From Epiperipatus broadwayi (Eukaryota; Onychophora; Udeonychophora; Euonychophora; Peripatidae): DNA of 64,000 bases. Below, in pieces: positions 1 to 11,983 of this stretch. The notes beneath the pieces are model-generated. The model was not told the origin of the DNA. It made no database searches and saw only the letters and a program-made list of their open reading frames with translations. The position numbers were made by a program, and so were the translations under genes. Numbering within the stretch: position 1 is the stretch's first letter; each line of letters begins with the position of its first letter. Location: assembly GCA_028023455.1 (NCBI GenBank), contig JAQFVV010006311.1:620001-684000 (forward strand), written 5' to 3'.

Positions 1-2387
1 TTTTTCAATATTGAAATCATAATAATTTAAAAAAATCTACTAATTACTCAAATAATTTATAAATCACATTATAAAAATTAAAAGTATTTAACTCTTTTTA
101 AATAGCATTATTACTATTTAACTATTAAATACTTAAAGGAATGTTTAATTTCCGATGAGGAGATTCATTAGTAGCTTCCTTTAATTCTGCCACTATAGCT
201 ATAGATTTGATAGACATTATGTATATAGTTCATGGTTTGAGTTCATCCACATAGATCACTAACTGTTATATTTTATTTACAAAGCAGTTAAATATGACCA
301 TGGTTCATTCTGAATCTATTGATGAAATTTCAGTCGCATTTAGCAAGATCAAATCCAGCTGACTTTATTAGATATAGAAAAAAAAGTTTAAAACATTATA
401 AGAATTCCATTTTTTATGTCATAATTCTTTGATTGTACATTCTTAGCTGAATATCTAAAAGGGGATTTATATTTATAATTTTTAACAATTCATCTGAATT
501 ATAATAATTTTTTTTTACTTTGCTTTACATGATCTTTTGTAGTACTATTTTGCTTAACTTTTTTCTTTTAAGTTACAATTTTTTTTTCCCCCAATAAATC
601 TGCTTTCTTATAAAGCAATTAATTTTATATTTCAATCTAGTTTTTCTAATAAAACAATTAGTGTGATTTTAATTTGGTAGAAGCCATTTCAATTACTGAA
701 AGGGAGGGGGGGGTATGCTGACCATCTCAATGAATTTATGTTTTTAAAAATGTTTTTTTCCCTCCTCATTAATAGTTGACAGTAATAAGTACATATATAT
801 TTTGATGTTGAGATGAAATTTTCAACATTATCGGATAAATTGGTTATTTTTTTAGAAAATATAATTGGTTATAGATTTTTTTTTTTTAAAAAAAAAATCA
901 AATGTTACATGTAAATTTAAAAAGAAAATACAAAAGGATTTTATTCCAAAACTACTTTAAATGTGAGCTCATCGTTTTAATCATAAATTTTAGTTTGTTA
1001 AATTAAAATCTATTTTCATTACAACATAAATGGAGACATAGTAGATTTTGTTGAAAGTTCTTATAATTTGTTATCATAACTTCTAAGATAAAATTAAAAA
1101 AATAAATATTTGAAAAAATTGTAAATATTAGTTACATAAAAATAATTAAACTTTTTTTTTTGTTGCCCAAAACATTCTCTGATTAGAAAATATTTTTGAC
1201 AACTGATTGTATCAAAGATTGACCAAATGGATAAATGACAGCCACATAATAAAATGTTTTACTTTTTGATATATTGAATCATATCTAATTTTTTTTATTT
1301 CTAATTATCCCATTTTTTTTACATAGATACAGTATATCTTGTTTAGAGTTTATATATTTTCTTCATTTTATTTTCTTCATTTTATTATAAATCAATGTCA
1401 CTAATATTTATTTTTACATTTCGAAACTTATAATCTATATAACAACTTCATTTTAATTTTCATTTTAATTGACCAGTTTTACTTTTAAAACGATTTTCTG
1501 GATTTTAACCAGTTCAAGGTCACGTTTGTTTATATCTCTTAGGAAACAAAAATATTTGGTTGTCAATAAAGAAGATTGGAATTCAATAATTGATATATAA
1601 CTAATTTATTTAAGAAGAATCAGTATTTTAAGAAATTGAGTAAAAAGCTTTCATTAACAATGATGGGAAGCTATTGAAATTATATAATATTATAAAAATA
1701 ATGACATTACATTACTAAAATATGTAAGTCGCACTCCATAAGATTCCCCATAGTAATAAAATTAATTATAATATTTCCACTTTATTTATTTATTCTTTTT
1801 GTATTAAGTTAACTTATTAATATATAAAAAAAAGTAATCTCTTTATATGTATCATTTTAAAAGAAGGGTAAGTGAGGAGTATTCATATTGGTGGCCTGAA
1901 ATTTCTAATGGCCTGCAAAAGCATCCCGAATGAATATTCATCTTTGTGCAATCGATACCACATAAATTTGTCTAAATAGGATTCTAGAGTGTTATTGCAT
2001 AATTCTCTGGTATTTTTTGTCTCATCATTTGATTAGATCCCATAGTCTTTTAATCTTTTGTGTATGCACAGTAGTAGCTGGATCCTGTTATATCAGTTAT
2101 TTATTTTAAAATATTCAAATTCTGCATGTCTTAATTCATCAGATTTATAGGTCTTTCAATAATTTAAATAAATAGTAGATTTATCTGTGACATTTTTTTT
2201 ATTGCATAAAACAAAGGTTTAAAAAAATAGCCCCTTGAAACTGAATAATTAAAAAAAAGGCTGTCAAAGTTGGTAGGAAATTTAATACATATATACCAAA
2301 AAATTTAATACAAATTATATAACATCAGCTAGAATAAATTAAAAAATAACAACTCAGTCTTCTATTTTTAAAAATAGACCATAAATT
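1..2387. other. AT-rich non-coding DNA, no gene seen
   Basis: No ORF with a recognisable motif is present on either strand. The stretch holds homopolymer A/T runs and one G-run at about 703-713. Nothing here resembles an exon, RNA gene or transposon end that I can name. Confidence 0.6.
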
Positions 2388-2741
2388 TTAAAATATATAC
2401 AATTCACACACAAACTTCTTTACAAATCTTGAATTATTATAATATGAACTATTTTAATTGTACAATAATATACTCCATAATGTAATGTAATAATGTAATG
2501 AAAAGTTAAGATTGTTTTGTTAGAAGAGGTTTAAGGTAAGAGACATTTGTATTTTGTTATATGTATTATGGAATATTTGTATTTATTGTTTTTTATGCAC
2601 TTTTTAGTTGTTCCTTAATAAAGAGGATAAAATAATATAGTCAAAATGTTGGAGTATATTATTGTACAATTATAATAGTTCATATTATAATAAATCAAGA
2701 TTTATAAAGAAGTTTGTACATGGATTGTATATATTTTAACA
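2388..2741. repeat. Foldback: inverted repeat with about 90-bp arms
   Basis: The arm at about 2388-2475 is the reverse complement of about 2650-2741 with few mismatches; both contain the block TTATTATAATATGAACTAT or its complement. A spacer of about 170 bp separates them. A transcript would form a long hairpin. This could be a MITE or a local inverted duplication. I could not define a target-site duplication, so the class is open. Confidence 0.6.
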
Positions 2742-2949
2742 TCAATTAGAGTACTCGTATTTTCATATTTGCTATCATCTTATATATAAATCTTAGAAAC
2801 ATTTTTAAAGAAAAAAAAAGTTTACTAAAAAGAAAAATTGTTTCAAATACATAAAGGGCAGTAGTTAAACAATTTACAAAGAATAGATGACTTATGCTAA
2901 TTGATAATTCTACAACAAAATTTAGTATTATAATTGAATGTGTTTCTCT

Positions 2950-3083
2950 ATTCATCAGTCATATATATCCATTTACATACATGAATTGATATATATATAC
3001 ATGTAGAGAGACAGAAATTCATCAGTCATATATATCCATTTACATACATGAATTGATATATATATACATGTAGAGAGACAGAA
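2950..3083. repeat. Perfect 67-bp tandem duplication
   Basis: Positions 2950-3016 are repeated without a mismatch at 3017-3083. The unit contains its own (AT) run and the tail ATGTAGAGAGACAGAA. Identity of the two copies implies a recent slippage or unequal exchange event. Confidence 0.9.
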
Positions 3084-3691
3084 AGATAAAATTAGTAAGT
3101 AGGTTGATAAAAGGGTAGATAAATGAATATAGCAATGAATATCTCAAAAGTTTGTATTTCATTTGTAGAATTTATGGATTTGTAGATACTAGACTTACAC
3201 TCATTAGAACTTTATAAATAATGCTAAACATAATAAATTATATTATTTATAGGCAGTAGCCTTCTATTGTTTGTATAATATATTAAAAATAAAATCATAT
3301 TTTAAATGAATAAACAATTTCCAAAAATCAATTAAATGCTCCCACAAATTCCTATTTATATTTTTTCAATATTATTTTATGACCTATAGTTCTCATCAAA
3401 AGTGGATTAATTTCTAAATAACTGGAAAAAGAATTGTTAATAATAGTGACTTAACTTTACCAGATAAATGCAATCAAACATGCTTCACTGGATACTCTTT
3501 GAACTCCTCTAGGATTATTCTATATGGAAATATTTATGACACATGAGGCTAACTCTTTGCTTAATGTTAAAAAATATTTTCTAGTCTTATCTCTTTTTTT
3601 ATAGTAGTAATGCTTATCAGATTGAATCCAGAAATTCATTGAGCTTTTAAACATTACACATTCCCATTACTATATAACCACAATATGTGAT

Positions 3692-3754
3692 TCATATATA
3701 TATATATATATATATATATGAAAAGAAACCTTTCCCAAGGCCCCCTCTATTTTG

Positions 3755-3785
<31 letters not shown>
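3692..3785. repeat. (AT)n microsatellites at the insertion site of LTR element A
   Basis: Two pure (AT)n tracts, about 3692-3719 and 3758-3785, flank a GC-richer spacer with a CCCAAGGCCCCC block. The second tract abuts the first base of the 5' LTR. The same AT sequence resumes directly after the 3' LTR at 11984, so this tract is the target site of element A. Confidence 0.85.
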
Positions 3786-4399
3786 TGAAGCAATGGATCT
3801 GAAGTCCAATCCATGCTTCACATCTTCCTATAAACTTGATTAATATTGGAAACCTAAATTAAGGTTATAGTCCAATATCAGCAGGGTTTTGCATTACAGC
3901 TAAAATTAATTACGTTTATTAAATTTGTATTTGCTTGTAAATATGTTCTTTTAAATAAATTCCATTGTAACATTAAATTGCTGTTAAAAATATTACTTGT
4001 GAAAACCGTTTAGTCAAACATATATATACGTCAAGCATATATATATGAGTTAATGCAAAATTCTGCTGAAATAAAACGCTTATTGTATTAAAAGAAATAA
4101 GAATGTATTTTACTTTTAAATCTTGTTCAAATATTTAGTATGATTTGATTTTGAGATAAGCCCACCAACATTTTCTAAAAGAATGTATATTTTTAATTAG
4201 TTAAGCCCATTCAAGTCAAATTAAAGATGGCCTTCTCTTTCTTTTTTTTAATTAATAAAATCCCAAAGTTTAAAGAAAGAAATTTAGAGTAAAAAAGTAA
4301 AAGTTATTTTAGAAGGTGTTACTTTGAAACAAAGGAGCATGGGGAGGCTTATCAAGATCTCAGATCATACAAACAATAGAAGGTAGCTGACAGAGAGGG

Positions 4400-4407
4400 T
4401 ATAAATA
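4400..4407 (+). promoter_or_regulatory. TATA box of the 5' LTR
   Basis: TATAAATA lies in a GC-richer setting (GAGGG before, AAAGGGAG after), about 615 bp into the LTR. Transcription would be expected to start near 4430, just before the CATTCAG repeats. The same box is intact in the 3' LTR at 10501-10508. Confidence 0.65.
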
Positions 4408-4669
4408 AAAGGGAGAACAAAAGATCAGGCATTCAGATTTTCCTTTTTGAAAAAGATCAGTCAATCAGAGTTTCCTTTTGGAACAAGCATTCAGATTTTC
4501 CTTTTTGGAAAAGAGCAGTCATTCAGATTTTCCTTTTGGAAAAGATTATTCATTCAGAGTATTCTTGCGGGCTGTCAGATTGCTCCGTGGAGAACTTTAG
4601 AAATTTTGCTGTTGCCTGTTGTGATTTTATTATATGAATTCGATGGAGTCTACCATGCTTGGCTAGGCA

Positions 4670-4675
4670 AATAAA
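4670..4675 (+). terminator. Poly(A) signal candidate in LTR A
   Basis: AATAAA lies about 270 bp downstream of the TATA box. The 3' LTR copy at 10771-10776 is the one that would be used for the element's RNA. Position relative to the TATA box gives a sensible R region, but a GT-rich downstream element is only weakly visible. Confidence 0.5.
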
Positions 4676-5905
4676 TAACTTTGTCTACCGCCGAGGGTTC
4701 TTCAATACCAGAAAAATGCCGTAGTATTTACTCAATCGTCATCTGAACTCTGTGCCGTGTCTGGAGGACTTTTTGTGAAACCATGCTACCGATTTCCACT
4801 TTCCTTGTCCGGACAAACACATCTCATCAGACGGATCAAGCTACGCCCGTCGATGGAACCTGACCAAGGAATAAGGACGGTAATCATATCTCTCCTCATG
4901 AACTATTTATTATGCTACCCTTTTTGTCCATACTTTTTATAATTGCTTCCTTGAATATTTATGAAATGTGTGCTTAATGATATTTATAATGTAACTATTT
5001 TTATTAGACTAGTTAGATATATGTATATGTGATCATCTATCTAGATATTTAACCCCTTTTCCTTCGCTATTCTTCATTACTCCCATGTGTAAATATTTTA
5101 ATTCTATTGCGGTTAAGTTTATTAGTTAATTGTTCATATAAAAATCCCTTTCCAGTTTTATTCATACTTGTAAAATTTAGTACGAGTAAGTTTCCTTTTT
5201 TTTGTTTGCCAACTTGATCTCCTCGATAACGCTTCTTTTGTCCGCCATTAGCTTCTTACGTATGTCAGATTTAGTGATATACATCTTAAATGATTTTAAA
5301 CTCTGTTTTAGTGCAAAGCAATTAGAAACTGCTTTGCGAAAGATTTTTATTATTGCACTTTCTCGAGCAGATTCGAGTTGACAATGTTTAATAAAACTGG
5401 GAAGGAAAGATTTAGACCGCAAGCATATTAATCGGGTTTTCATTGTCTCATTAGTTATTCATAAATTTCGGGGAATAGCAAAGGCCATTAAATTATTAAT
5501 AATATTTCAAATGTCATTTATTAAAGATATTTATTTAACTAAAAAGCTTGAGTTTGCTAGTTATATTTCAATGCTTTGTTTTACTTTTAAATGATCCAGG
5601 CACGCAGAACACATATTTCTAAGTATTTTGGCACATTAACTATTTTAGCTCTGTAGGTCGTTCTGTCCATGTCTCCCGCTGATGCTAAGCTCGTGGCTTG
5701 GGAAGAAAATATCTATGAGTGTCTCAGATAGTGTTGTTCGGTTCATGATAGCTTCGAGACTAGACGAATAGGGCAGAGGTCATTGTATTCTTGGTTTAAT
5801 ATCTCGCATATGGGTGGCCTCGAGGTACTTTTGCCTAGTATTCAAACTGGGTTAAATCAACACACATCATCTGACTGTCACAGTAGATTTTTTTTTTTCG
5901 CATTC

Positions 5906-5923
5906 TGGCGTCCATCGTGTGGC
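5906..5923 (+). promoter_or_regulatory. Candidate primer-binding site of element A
   Basis: TGGCGTCCATCGTGTGGC begins 23 bases after the 5' LTR end, after a poly-T run. It starts with TGG, the complement of a tRNA CCA end. I cannot assign the tRNA from memory. The gap to the LTR is longer than usual, so this is tentative. Confidence 0.35.
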
Positions 5924-8546
5924 TATTCGAAATTTTCCACACCCTGTAGGCAGCGTTTATGTTTTAAATAATAGTATATATGTAGAATTTTTTTTGTCCT
6001 CGGATTTGTACGCATATATATAGTGATTGTTTTAGATAACATGAATAATTGTTAGTTATACGTGAATTTTTTGCTTCAAGTTGTCGCAGTGGGATGAATG
6101 TCATTTTTTTTAAAAAAAAAAAAATTTTAGTACCCTGAGAAGTTTGTTTTGGTCTAATATATTTATATAAAAAAAAATATATATATATAATTTTTTCTGA
6201 GTGTTGTTTCCTAATGTGAGCAAATGTCATTTTTTAAAATTAATTAAAAAGTTAAAGGTGTCATAAAGTAAAATTTTTTTTCCGAGGTTGGTATATATAT
6301 GAAATGAATGTTTTACATTTAGAAAAGTTAACACTCCGTTAGTTTTTTTTTATATATAGTGAATATATATATTAATGAGAATAAATATCAGAGTTATAGC
6401 AAGATTTTTTTTTCCGAATGAGTAGTTTTGTCGATGGCCAGTTGCCATATCGTTGTTTATCGTATAAAGTATATACCTTCGATGAGGCGGAAGTGTCAAA
6501 CATATACCCGCCCTCCCTTAAAATAGCTTTCGTACTTTATGTTACTTTAGTAATGCTTAAATCTGAGAAGTTTTAATATAATAATGTTTTTTTCGAAATA
6601 TAACATTTTAGTTAAAGGTGCAAATAGATAATAGAATTATGTTTCCGTTGTACAAATTTTTGTAAAGATTAAAATTGATAACATTCTTTCGTTAATAGAA
6701 ATTTTTTGTAAGATCAAAAAGTTTGATAAGTTCAAACTATAGTGTTTCACTTTCTCTGCGTTAGTTTCCTTAATTAAATCAATAATTTTAATCATGCAGA
6801 ATTTTTTTTTTTCACTTTTAAATATTTTGAAATTACGTTCCGTGCAAACAATAGATATAAAATAAGTTTTGTTTCAATAATAACAAACTTAATTGTCAAC
6901 TTTATGAAAAGTAAATGCGTATGTTCGTTAATAAATATATATATTAAAGATATATTTTTGTATAACATATATGTCAGCCACCCTTTAGTTAAGATTTTTT
7001 TTCTCCATTTCGGATTATGCTATTGAATCATTTATTGAGTAACCGTTAGGTGAAGACCCTTTGAGTAACTGTTAGGTGAAGCCCTTGTTTTTTAGTAACC
7101 ATGTTTGGTGAAGACCCTTAGAGTAACCGTTTAGGTGAAGACCCCTTACATTGTAGAGTTCTCGATTGCTGTGTAGCCTGAAATAATAGGTCTATGTCCG
7201 CAATCATTGTTTCCCTGTCATAGTTGCGACCAGCGTTTACTAGCCTGAAATAATAGGAGTATGCGGTTGGCAATTTGACATCTTTCTAATAAATTCATGT
7301 ACATGATAATAAAAGAAATATTTGTATAGGTATATCTGTTTGTATATTTATATGTAGTCATATATATGCTTATTTAATGATGTACATATTCATATATATG
7401 GATGCATAGGGTATACACTTCGTTATACTTTGGTAAAACCCGTTTTTATATAAATGTTTTTTAAACAGTTTTGATTTCAATGCGTGATTCTGTAAAATTG
7501 CGTGATAATTGTTAATCTATTTCGGGTGTGACCAAAATGGTAGTTGGTTTCGATCCTAGGTTCATAATTCGGAGTGGCGGTTATCATGGGATTTTACTTT
7601 TATTTTAATTGTTTTTTGTATTAATATTTTGTTTTGTTAATCGTACTTTAGGCTGGTTAAATTTTTTTTCTGTCTTGACCAAAATGGTAGCGTGGTTTCG
7701 AACCCAGGTCAGACGTGTTACCTTACTTAGTTGTTATACATCTTAGACTTACTTAATATTGTCATTTAAAATACCATTTACTTATTCATGCAGAGATTTT
7801 TTTGAAAGTGAAGTAAAAATCAAAATAAATTGTAGTCGCATTAAACTTTATAAACCTTATCAATGTGTGCTTGGATCATTATCCATTAATATGTATATTT
7901 GATATGGCCATTGTCTTGTCGACTGGCGCCCTTCTCAAATAAATTTGTCGGCAAGTGCAATCTCTCATATCGGATATCAAATAAACCAAACTATAGTAGA
8001 TGATCAAAATAACAATGTATGCATAGTGAGCCAAAATGATTTTTAAACATGACTTACGTATATTTTGCTCACATTTTTTTTATATATATAATTGTATTAA
8101 TGTAAATGCATTTTTTAGTTGTTTCAGGTGTCAGAGAAAGCCAGGTCAAGCTGTAAGTGTGTTATTTTAATTATATTGGGACAAAATAGCAGTGATATTT
8201 TAATGAAATATAACAATAAATAAAGTGAGGAGACTAATATGTAGTATAAATATTAAAGACAGACACGGCAGGATTTTATATATATATTTTCATGTACAAA
8301 CAGATACATATAGGCATAGGGTTAAGATAGGACCTCGTAAGGTAGGCAAAGTTAAATTTCTGAAAACATATAAATAAAACAGATAGTTGGAACTTAGAAT
8401 AGTGACTTATTTTAGAAAAAAATAATTTTTTTTTTGTGTTAATAACTAGTATAAAAATATACTTATCCAGATTGTTTATTAAAAGACAAACACATTTTAC
8501 AAACAAAGTGAATGTTATATAACAAAATAGCCAATATTAGGCAAAA
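5924..8546 (+). other. Long untranslated leader of element A
   Basis: There are 2.6 kb between the LTR and gag with no ORF of note. It contains a fourfold repeat near 7037-7149, a duplicated block TAGCCTGAAATAATAGG at 7174-7190 and 7241-7257, and a duplicated block starting GACCAAAATGGTAG at 7530-7561 and 7677-7710. Packaging, dimerisation or splicing signals would be expected in such a leader, but nothing here proves a role. Confidence 0.55.
7037..7149 (+). repeat. Four tandem units in the leader of element A
   Basis: Units of about 25-29 bp start at 7037, 7063, 7093 and 7121. They share the core GAGTAACCGTTAGGTGAAG followed by ACCCTT. They vary by small indels, as expected for an older internal array carried by the element. 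Confidence 0.8.
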
Positions 8547-9641
8547 ATGGACCAACCGAAGAAAGTTGCAGATTATGACAGCGATGAGGAGGTAATGCTC
8601 AACCTTCCAAATACAGCAACATCGACTCATAGTGACCAAGAAAACAATGTGAAAGATCTCATCACAGAAATGAGACAAGAAAACAAAATGATGATGAACA
8701 TGTTAAAACAATTCATGAATATGACATCACAAAGACTGGACCGTTTGGAGGAAAACATGGTGCTCCACCAACATACTATTGTAACAAAAGTATTGCCAGA
8801 TGAGGATACTCACTTTAAATGGCAACCCCAACAGAAGCAAGATGATACACAACTTAAATCATTGATAGACAATGAATTAGGAAAGGATATGCATGCCTTG
8901 GATGTGTCAGTCAAGCATCAAATACAGGAGGGAGAAGAAAATGGACAGATGAATGTGGATAAAGAGGAAATGAACATTCATCAACAGATGAATCCAATCC
9001 AGGCGCAACAAGGCAACCAAATCCTTACGCCAATAATAATTAATCCGGTAACATCTCCTGTGGCAAAATTCGTACATATACAATGTTTTAGAGGGGAACA
9101 AGGGGGAAACCCTAGACACCACCTAGACAGTCTCAAAATGTTTTTTCAATTTCAGAATATGACAGAACAAGAAAAAGTGGCGATCTCCAGTCATCATTTA
9201 AAAGAGTCTGCCAAAGACTGGTGGAACACTCTGTCTATACAACCACAAACATTTATGGAGTATGAGAATGCAATGTTGTCAATGTATTGGAGTGCAGAGC
9301 GGCAGGAAGGTTTGATGTATTCCATAATGCATGAAAGATACCCAGCTAACCATCAAGAGACTTATGCTCAGTTTTTTGTTAGGCAGGTAAATCGAATTAA
9401 AGCCCTAAGTGCATTCAATTATCCAGAAATGCAGATAGTAAGGATGATTAGGCACAACATGCCACCCTGGATAAGGAAAATATTAATAGGCACTCAAATG
9501 CAAGATATTCAAGGTACGATTTGGATACTAACTGACATTGACTACGGAAACTTAGAAGAAAACCAAAATGATAGGGTCATGAACCCGTCCAAAAGTACAA
9601 GGCAGTATATACCACCGGATCCTGGGAAATATAGGCATTAA
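8547..9641 (+). CDS. gag: Gag-type capsid protein of LTR element A (364 aa)
   Basis: The ATG sits in AAAAATGG, a good start context, and is the first of the ORF. Residues about 30-75 are charged and Met-rich with heptad spacing (ITEMRQENK... and QRLDRLEENM), so a coiled coil is likely. Residues about 185-330 match the retrotransposon Gag/capsid family: CFRGEQGGNPRHHLDSLKMF, then a helix with HHLKESAKDWWNTL (the conserved A-x-x-WW signature), then helices of the C-terminal capsid half. No CCHC zinc knuckle follows; the protein ends PPDPGKYRH. It presumably assembles particles that package element RNA. Absence of any downstream pol ORF before the 3' LTR makes the element dependent on others. 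The reading frame is intact despite this, which suggests recent selection or recent insertion. Confidence 0.85.
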   Translation: MDQPKKVADYDSDEEVMLNLPNTATSTHSDQENNVKDLITEMRQENKMMMNMLKQFMNMTSQRLDRLEENMVLHQHTIVTKVLPDEDTHFKWQPQQKQDDTQLKSLIDNELGKDMHALDVSVKHQIQEGEENGQMNVDKEEMNIHQQMNPIQAQQGNQILTPIIINPVTSPVAKFVHIQCFRGEQGGNPRHHLDSLKMFFQFQNMTEQEKVAISSHHLKESAKDWWNTLSIQPQTFMEYENAMLSMYWSAERQEGLMYSIMHERYPANHQETYAQFFVRQVNRIKALSAFNYPEMQIVRMIRHNMPPWIRKILIGTQMQDIQGTIWILTDIDYGNLEENQNDRVMNPSKSTRQYIPPDPGKYRH

Positions 9642-9885
9642 AATAGATACATAACTTGTTAGATTAAAACAACACGGACTCGTTTTAAGATATAGCAGAT
9701 TGAATTATGGATAAACTGTTAGTTATTTAGTAAAAGAAAGAAAAACTGTTAGTCAGTAACAAGTTAAATTTTACACCAAATAAAGAGTAGGCTTGAACTC
9801 ACCTGGCACAAATTCTTACCTCTGACCTGAAGCAACAGCATTTTTTTTTTAAACATTTTTTTTTTGCTCACTAACTATTGGGAAA
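9642..9885 (+). other. 3' untranslated segment and PPT candidate of element A
   Basis: These 244 bases lack coding potential. They end CTATTGGGAAA directly before the 3' LTR; GGGAAA is a short purine run that could prime plus-strand synthesis. It is weaker than the PPT of element B. Confidence 0.4.
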
Positions 9886-11983
9886 TGAAGCAATGGATCT
9901 GAAGTCCAATCCATGCTTCACATCTTCCTATAAACTTGATTAATATTGGAAACCTAAATTAAGGTTATAGTCCAATATCAGCAGGGTTTTGCATTACAGC
10001 TAAAATTAATTACGTTTATTAAATTTGTATTTGCTTGTAAATATGTTCTTTTAAATAAATTCCATTGTAACATTAAATTGCTGTTAAAAATATTACTTGT
10101 GAAAACCGTTTAGTCAAACATATATATACGTCAAGCATATATATATGAGTTAATGCAAAATTCTGCTGAAATAAAACGCTTATTGTATTAAAAGAAATAA
10201 GAATGTATTTTACTTTTAAATCTTGTTCAAATATTTAGTATGATTTGATTTTGAGATAAGCCCACCAACATTTTCTAAAAGAATGTATATTTTTAATTAG
10301 TTAAGCCCATTCAAGTCAAATTAAAGATGGCCTTCTCTTTCTTTTTTTTTAATTAATAAAATCCCAAAGTTTAAAGAAAGAAATTTAGAGTAAAAAAGTA
10401 AAAGTTATTTTAGAAGGTGTTACTTTGAAACAAAGGAGCATGGGGAGGCTTATCAAGATCTCAGATCATACAAACAATAGAAGGTAGCTGACAGAGAGGG
10501 TATAAATAAAAGGGAGAACAAAAGATCAGGCATTCAGATTTTCCTTTTTGAAAAAGATCAGTCAATCAGAGTTTCCTTTTGGAACAAGCATTCAGATTTT
10601 CCTTTTTGGAAAAGAGCAGTCATTCAGATTTTCCTTTTGGAAAAGATTATTCATTCAGAGTATTCTTGCGGGCTGTCAGATTGCTCCGTGGAGAACTTTA
10701 GAAATTTTGCTGTTGCCTGTTGTGATTTTATTATATGAATTCGATGGAGTCTACCATGCTTGGCTAGGCAAATAAATAACTTTGTCTACCGCCGAGGGTT
10801 CTTCAATACCAGAAAAATGCCGTAGTATTTACTCAATCGTCATCTGAACTCTGTGCCATGTCTGGAGGACTTTTTGTGAAACCATGCTACCGATTTCCAC
10901 TTTCCTTGTCCGGACAAACACATCTCATCGGACGGATCAAGCTACGCCCGTCGATGGAACCTGACCAAGGAATAAGGATGGTAATCATATCTCTCCTCAT
11001 GAACTATTTATTATGCTACCCTTTTTGTCCATACTTTTTATAATTGCTTCCTTGAATATTTATGAAATGTGTGCTTAATGATATTTATAATGTAACTATT
11101 TTTATTAGACTAGTTAGATATATGTATATGTGATCATCTATCTAGATATTTAACCCCTTTTCCTTCACTATTCTTCATTACTCCCATGTGTAAATATTTT
11201 AATTCTATTGCGGTTAAGTTTATTAGTTAATTGTTCATATAAAAATCCCTTTCCAGTTTTATTCATACTTGTAAAATTTAGTACGAGTAAGTTTCCTTTT
11301 TTTTGTTTGCCAACTTGATCTCCTCGATAATGCTTCTTTTGTCCGCCATTAGCTTCTTACGTATGTCAGATTTAGCGATATACATCTTAAATGATTTTAA
11401 ACTCTGTTTTAGTGCAAAGCAATTAGAAACTGCTTTGCGAAAGATTTTTATTATTGCACTTTCTCGAGCAGATTCGAGTTGACAATGTTTAATAAAACTG
11501 GGAAGGAAAGATTTAGACTGCAAGCATATTAATCGGGTTTTCATTGTCTCATTAGTTATTCATAAATTTCGGGGAATAGCGAAGGCCATTAAATTATTAA
11601 TAATATTTCAAATGTCATTTATTAAAGATATTTATTTAACTAAAAAGCTTGAGTTTGCTAGTTATATTTCAATGCTTTGTTTTACTTTTAAATGATCCAG
11701 GCACGCAGAACACATATTTCTAAGTATTTTGGCACATTAACTATTTTAGCTCCGTAGGTCGTTCTGTCCATGTCTCCCACTGATGCTAAGCTCGTGGCTC
11801 GGGAAGAAAATATCTATGCATGTCTCAGATAGTGTTGTTCGGTTCATGATAGCTTCGAGACTAGACGAATAGGGCAGAGGTCATTGTATTCTTGGTTTAA
11901 TATCTCGCATATGGGTGGCCTCGAGGTACTTTTGCCTAGTATTCGAACTGGGTTAAATCAACATACATCATCTGACTGTCACA
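9886..11983 (+). repeat. 3' LTR of element A
   Basis: It starts TGAAG and ends TGTCACA like the 5' LTR. Its TATA box is at 10501-10508 and its AATAAA at 10771-10776. Differences from the 5' LTR include one extra T near 10330 and scattered C/T and G/A changes. The sequence after it is (AT)n, matching the left flank. Confidence 0.9.

Larger units (their letters stand above)
3786..5882 (+). repeat. 5' LTR of element A
   Basis: This LTR is 2097 bp against 2098 bp for the 3' LTR, with near identity throughout. By signal positions U3 is about 3786-4430, R about 4430-4695 and U5 about 4695-5882. The region 4427-4560 contains four imperfect repeats built on CATTCAGATTTTCC. A U5 of about 1.2 kb is unusually long for a gypsy-type element. 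Confidence 0.9.
3786..11983 (+). mobile_element. LTR retrotransposon A, gag-only (non-autonomous), about 8.2 kb
   Basis: Two direct repeats of about 2.1 kb (3786-5882 and 9886-11983) flank a 4.0-kb interior. Both repeats begin TGAAG and end TGTCACA, giving the TG...CA ends of LTRs. The only sizeable interior ORF is a Gag-type protein (8547-9641). No protease, reverse transcriptase, RNase H or integrase motif was seen in any frame, so this is a gag-only derivative that must borrow a partner's Pol. Only about 16 substitutions separate the LTRs, nearly all transitions, which points to a recent insertion. The flanks read ATATAT on both sides, consistent with a 4- or 6-bp target duplication in an (AT)n tract. 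Confidence 0.88.

Noticed and set aside
4447-4674. 75-codon frame in the 5' LTR of element A (and its twin at 10548-10775)
   Set aside because: It is composed of the CATTCAGATTTTCC tandem repeats of the R region, spans the transcript start region, and shows no domain.
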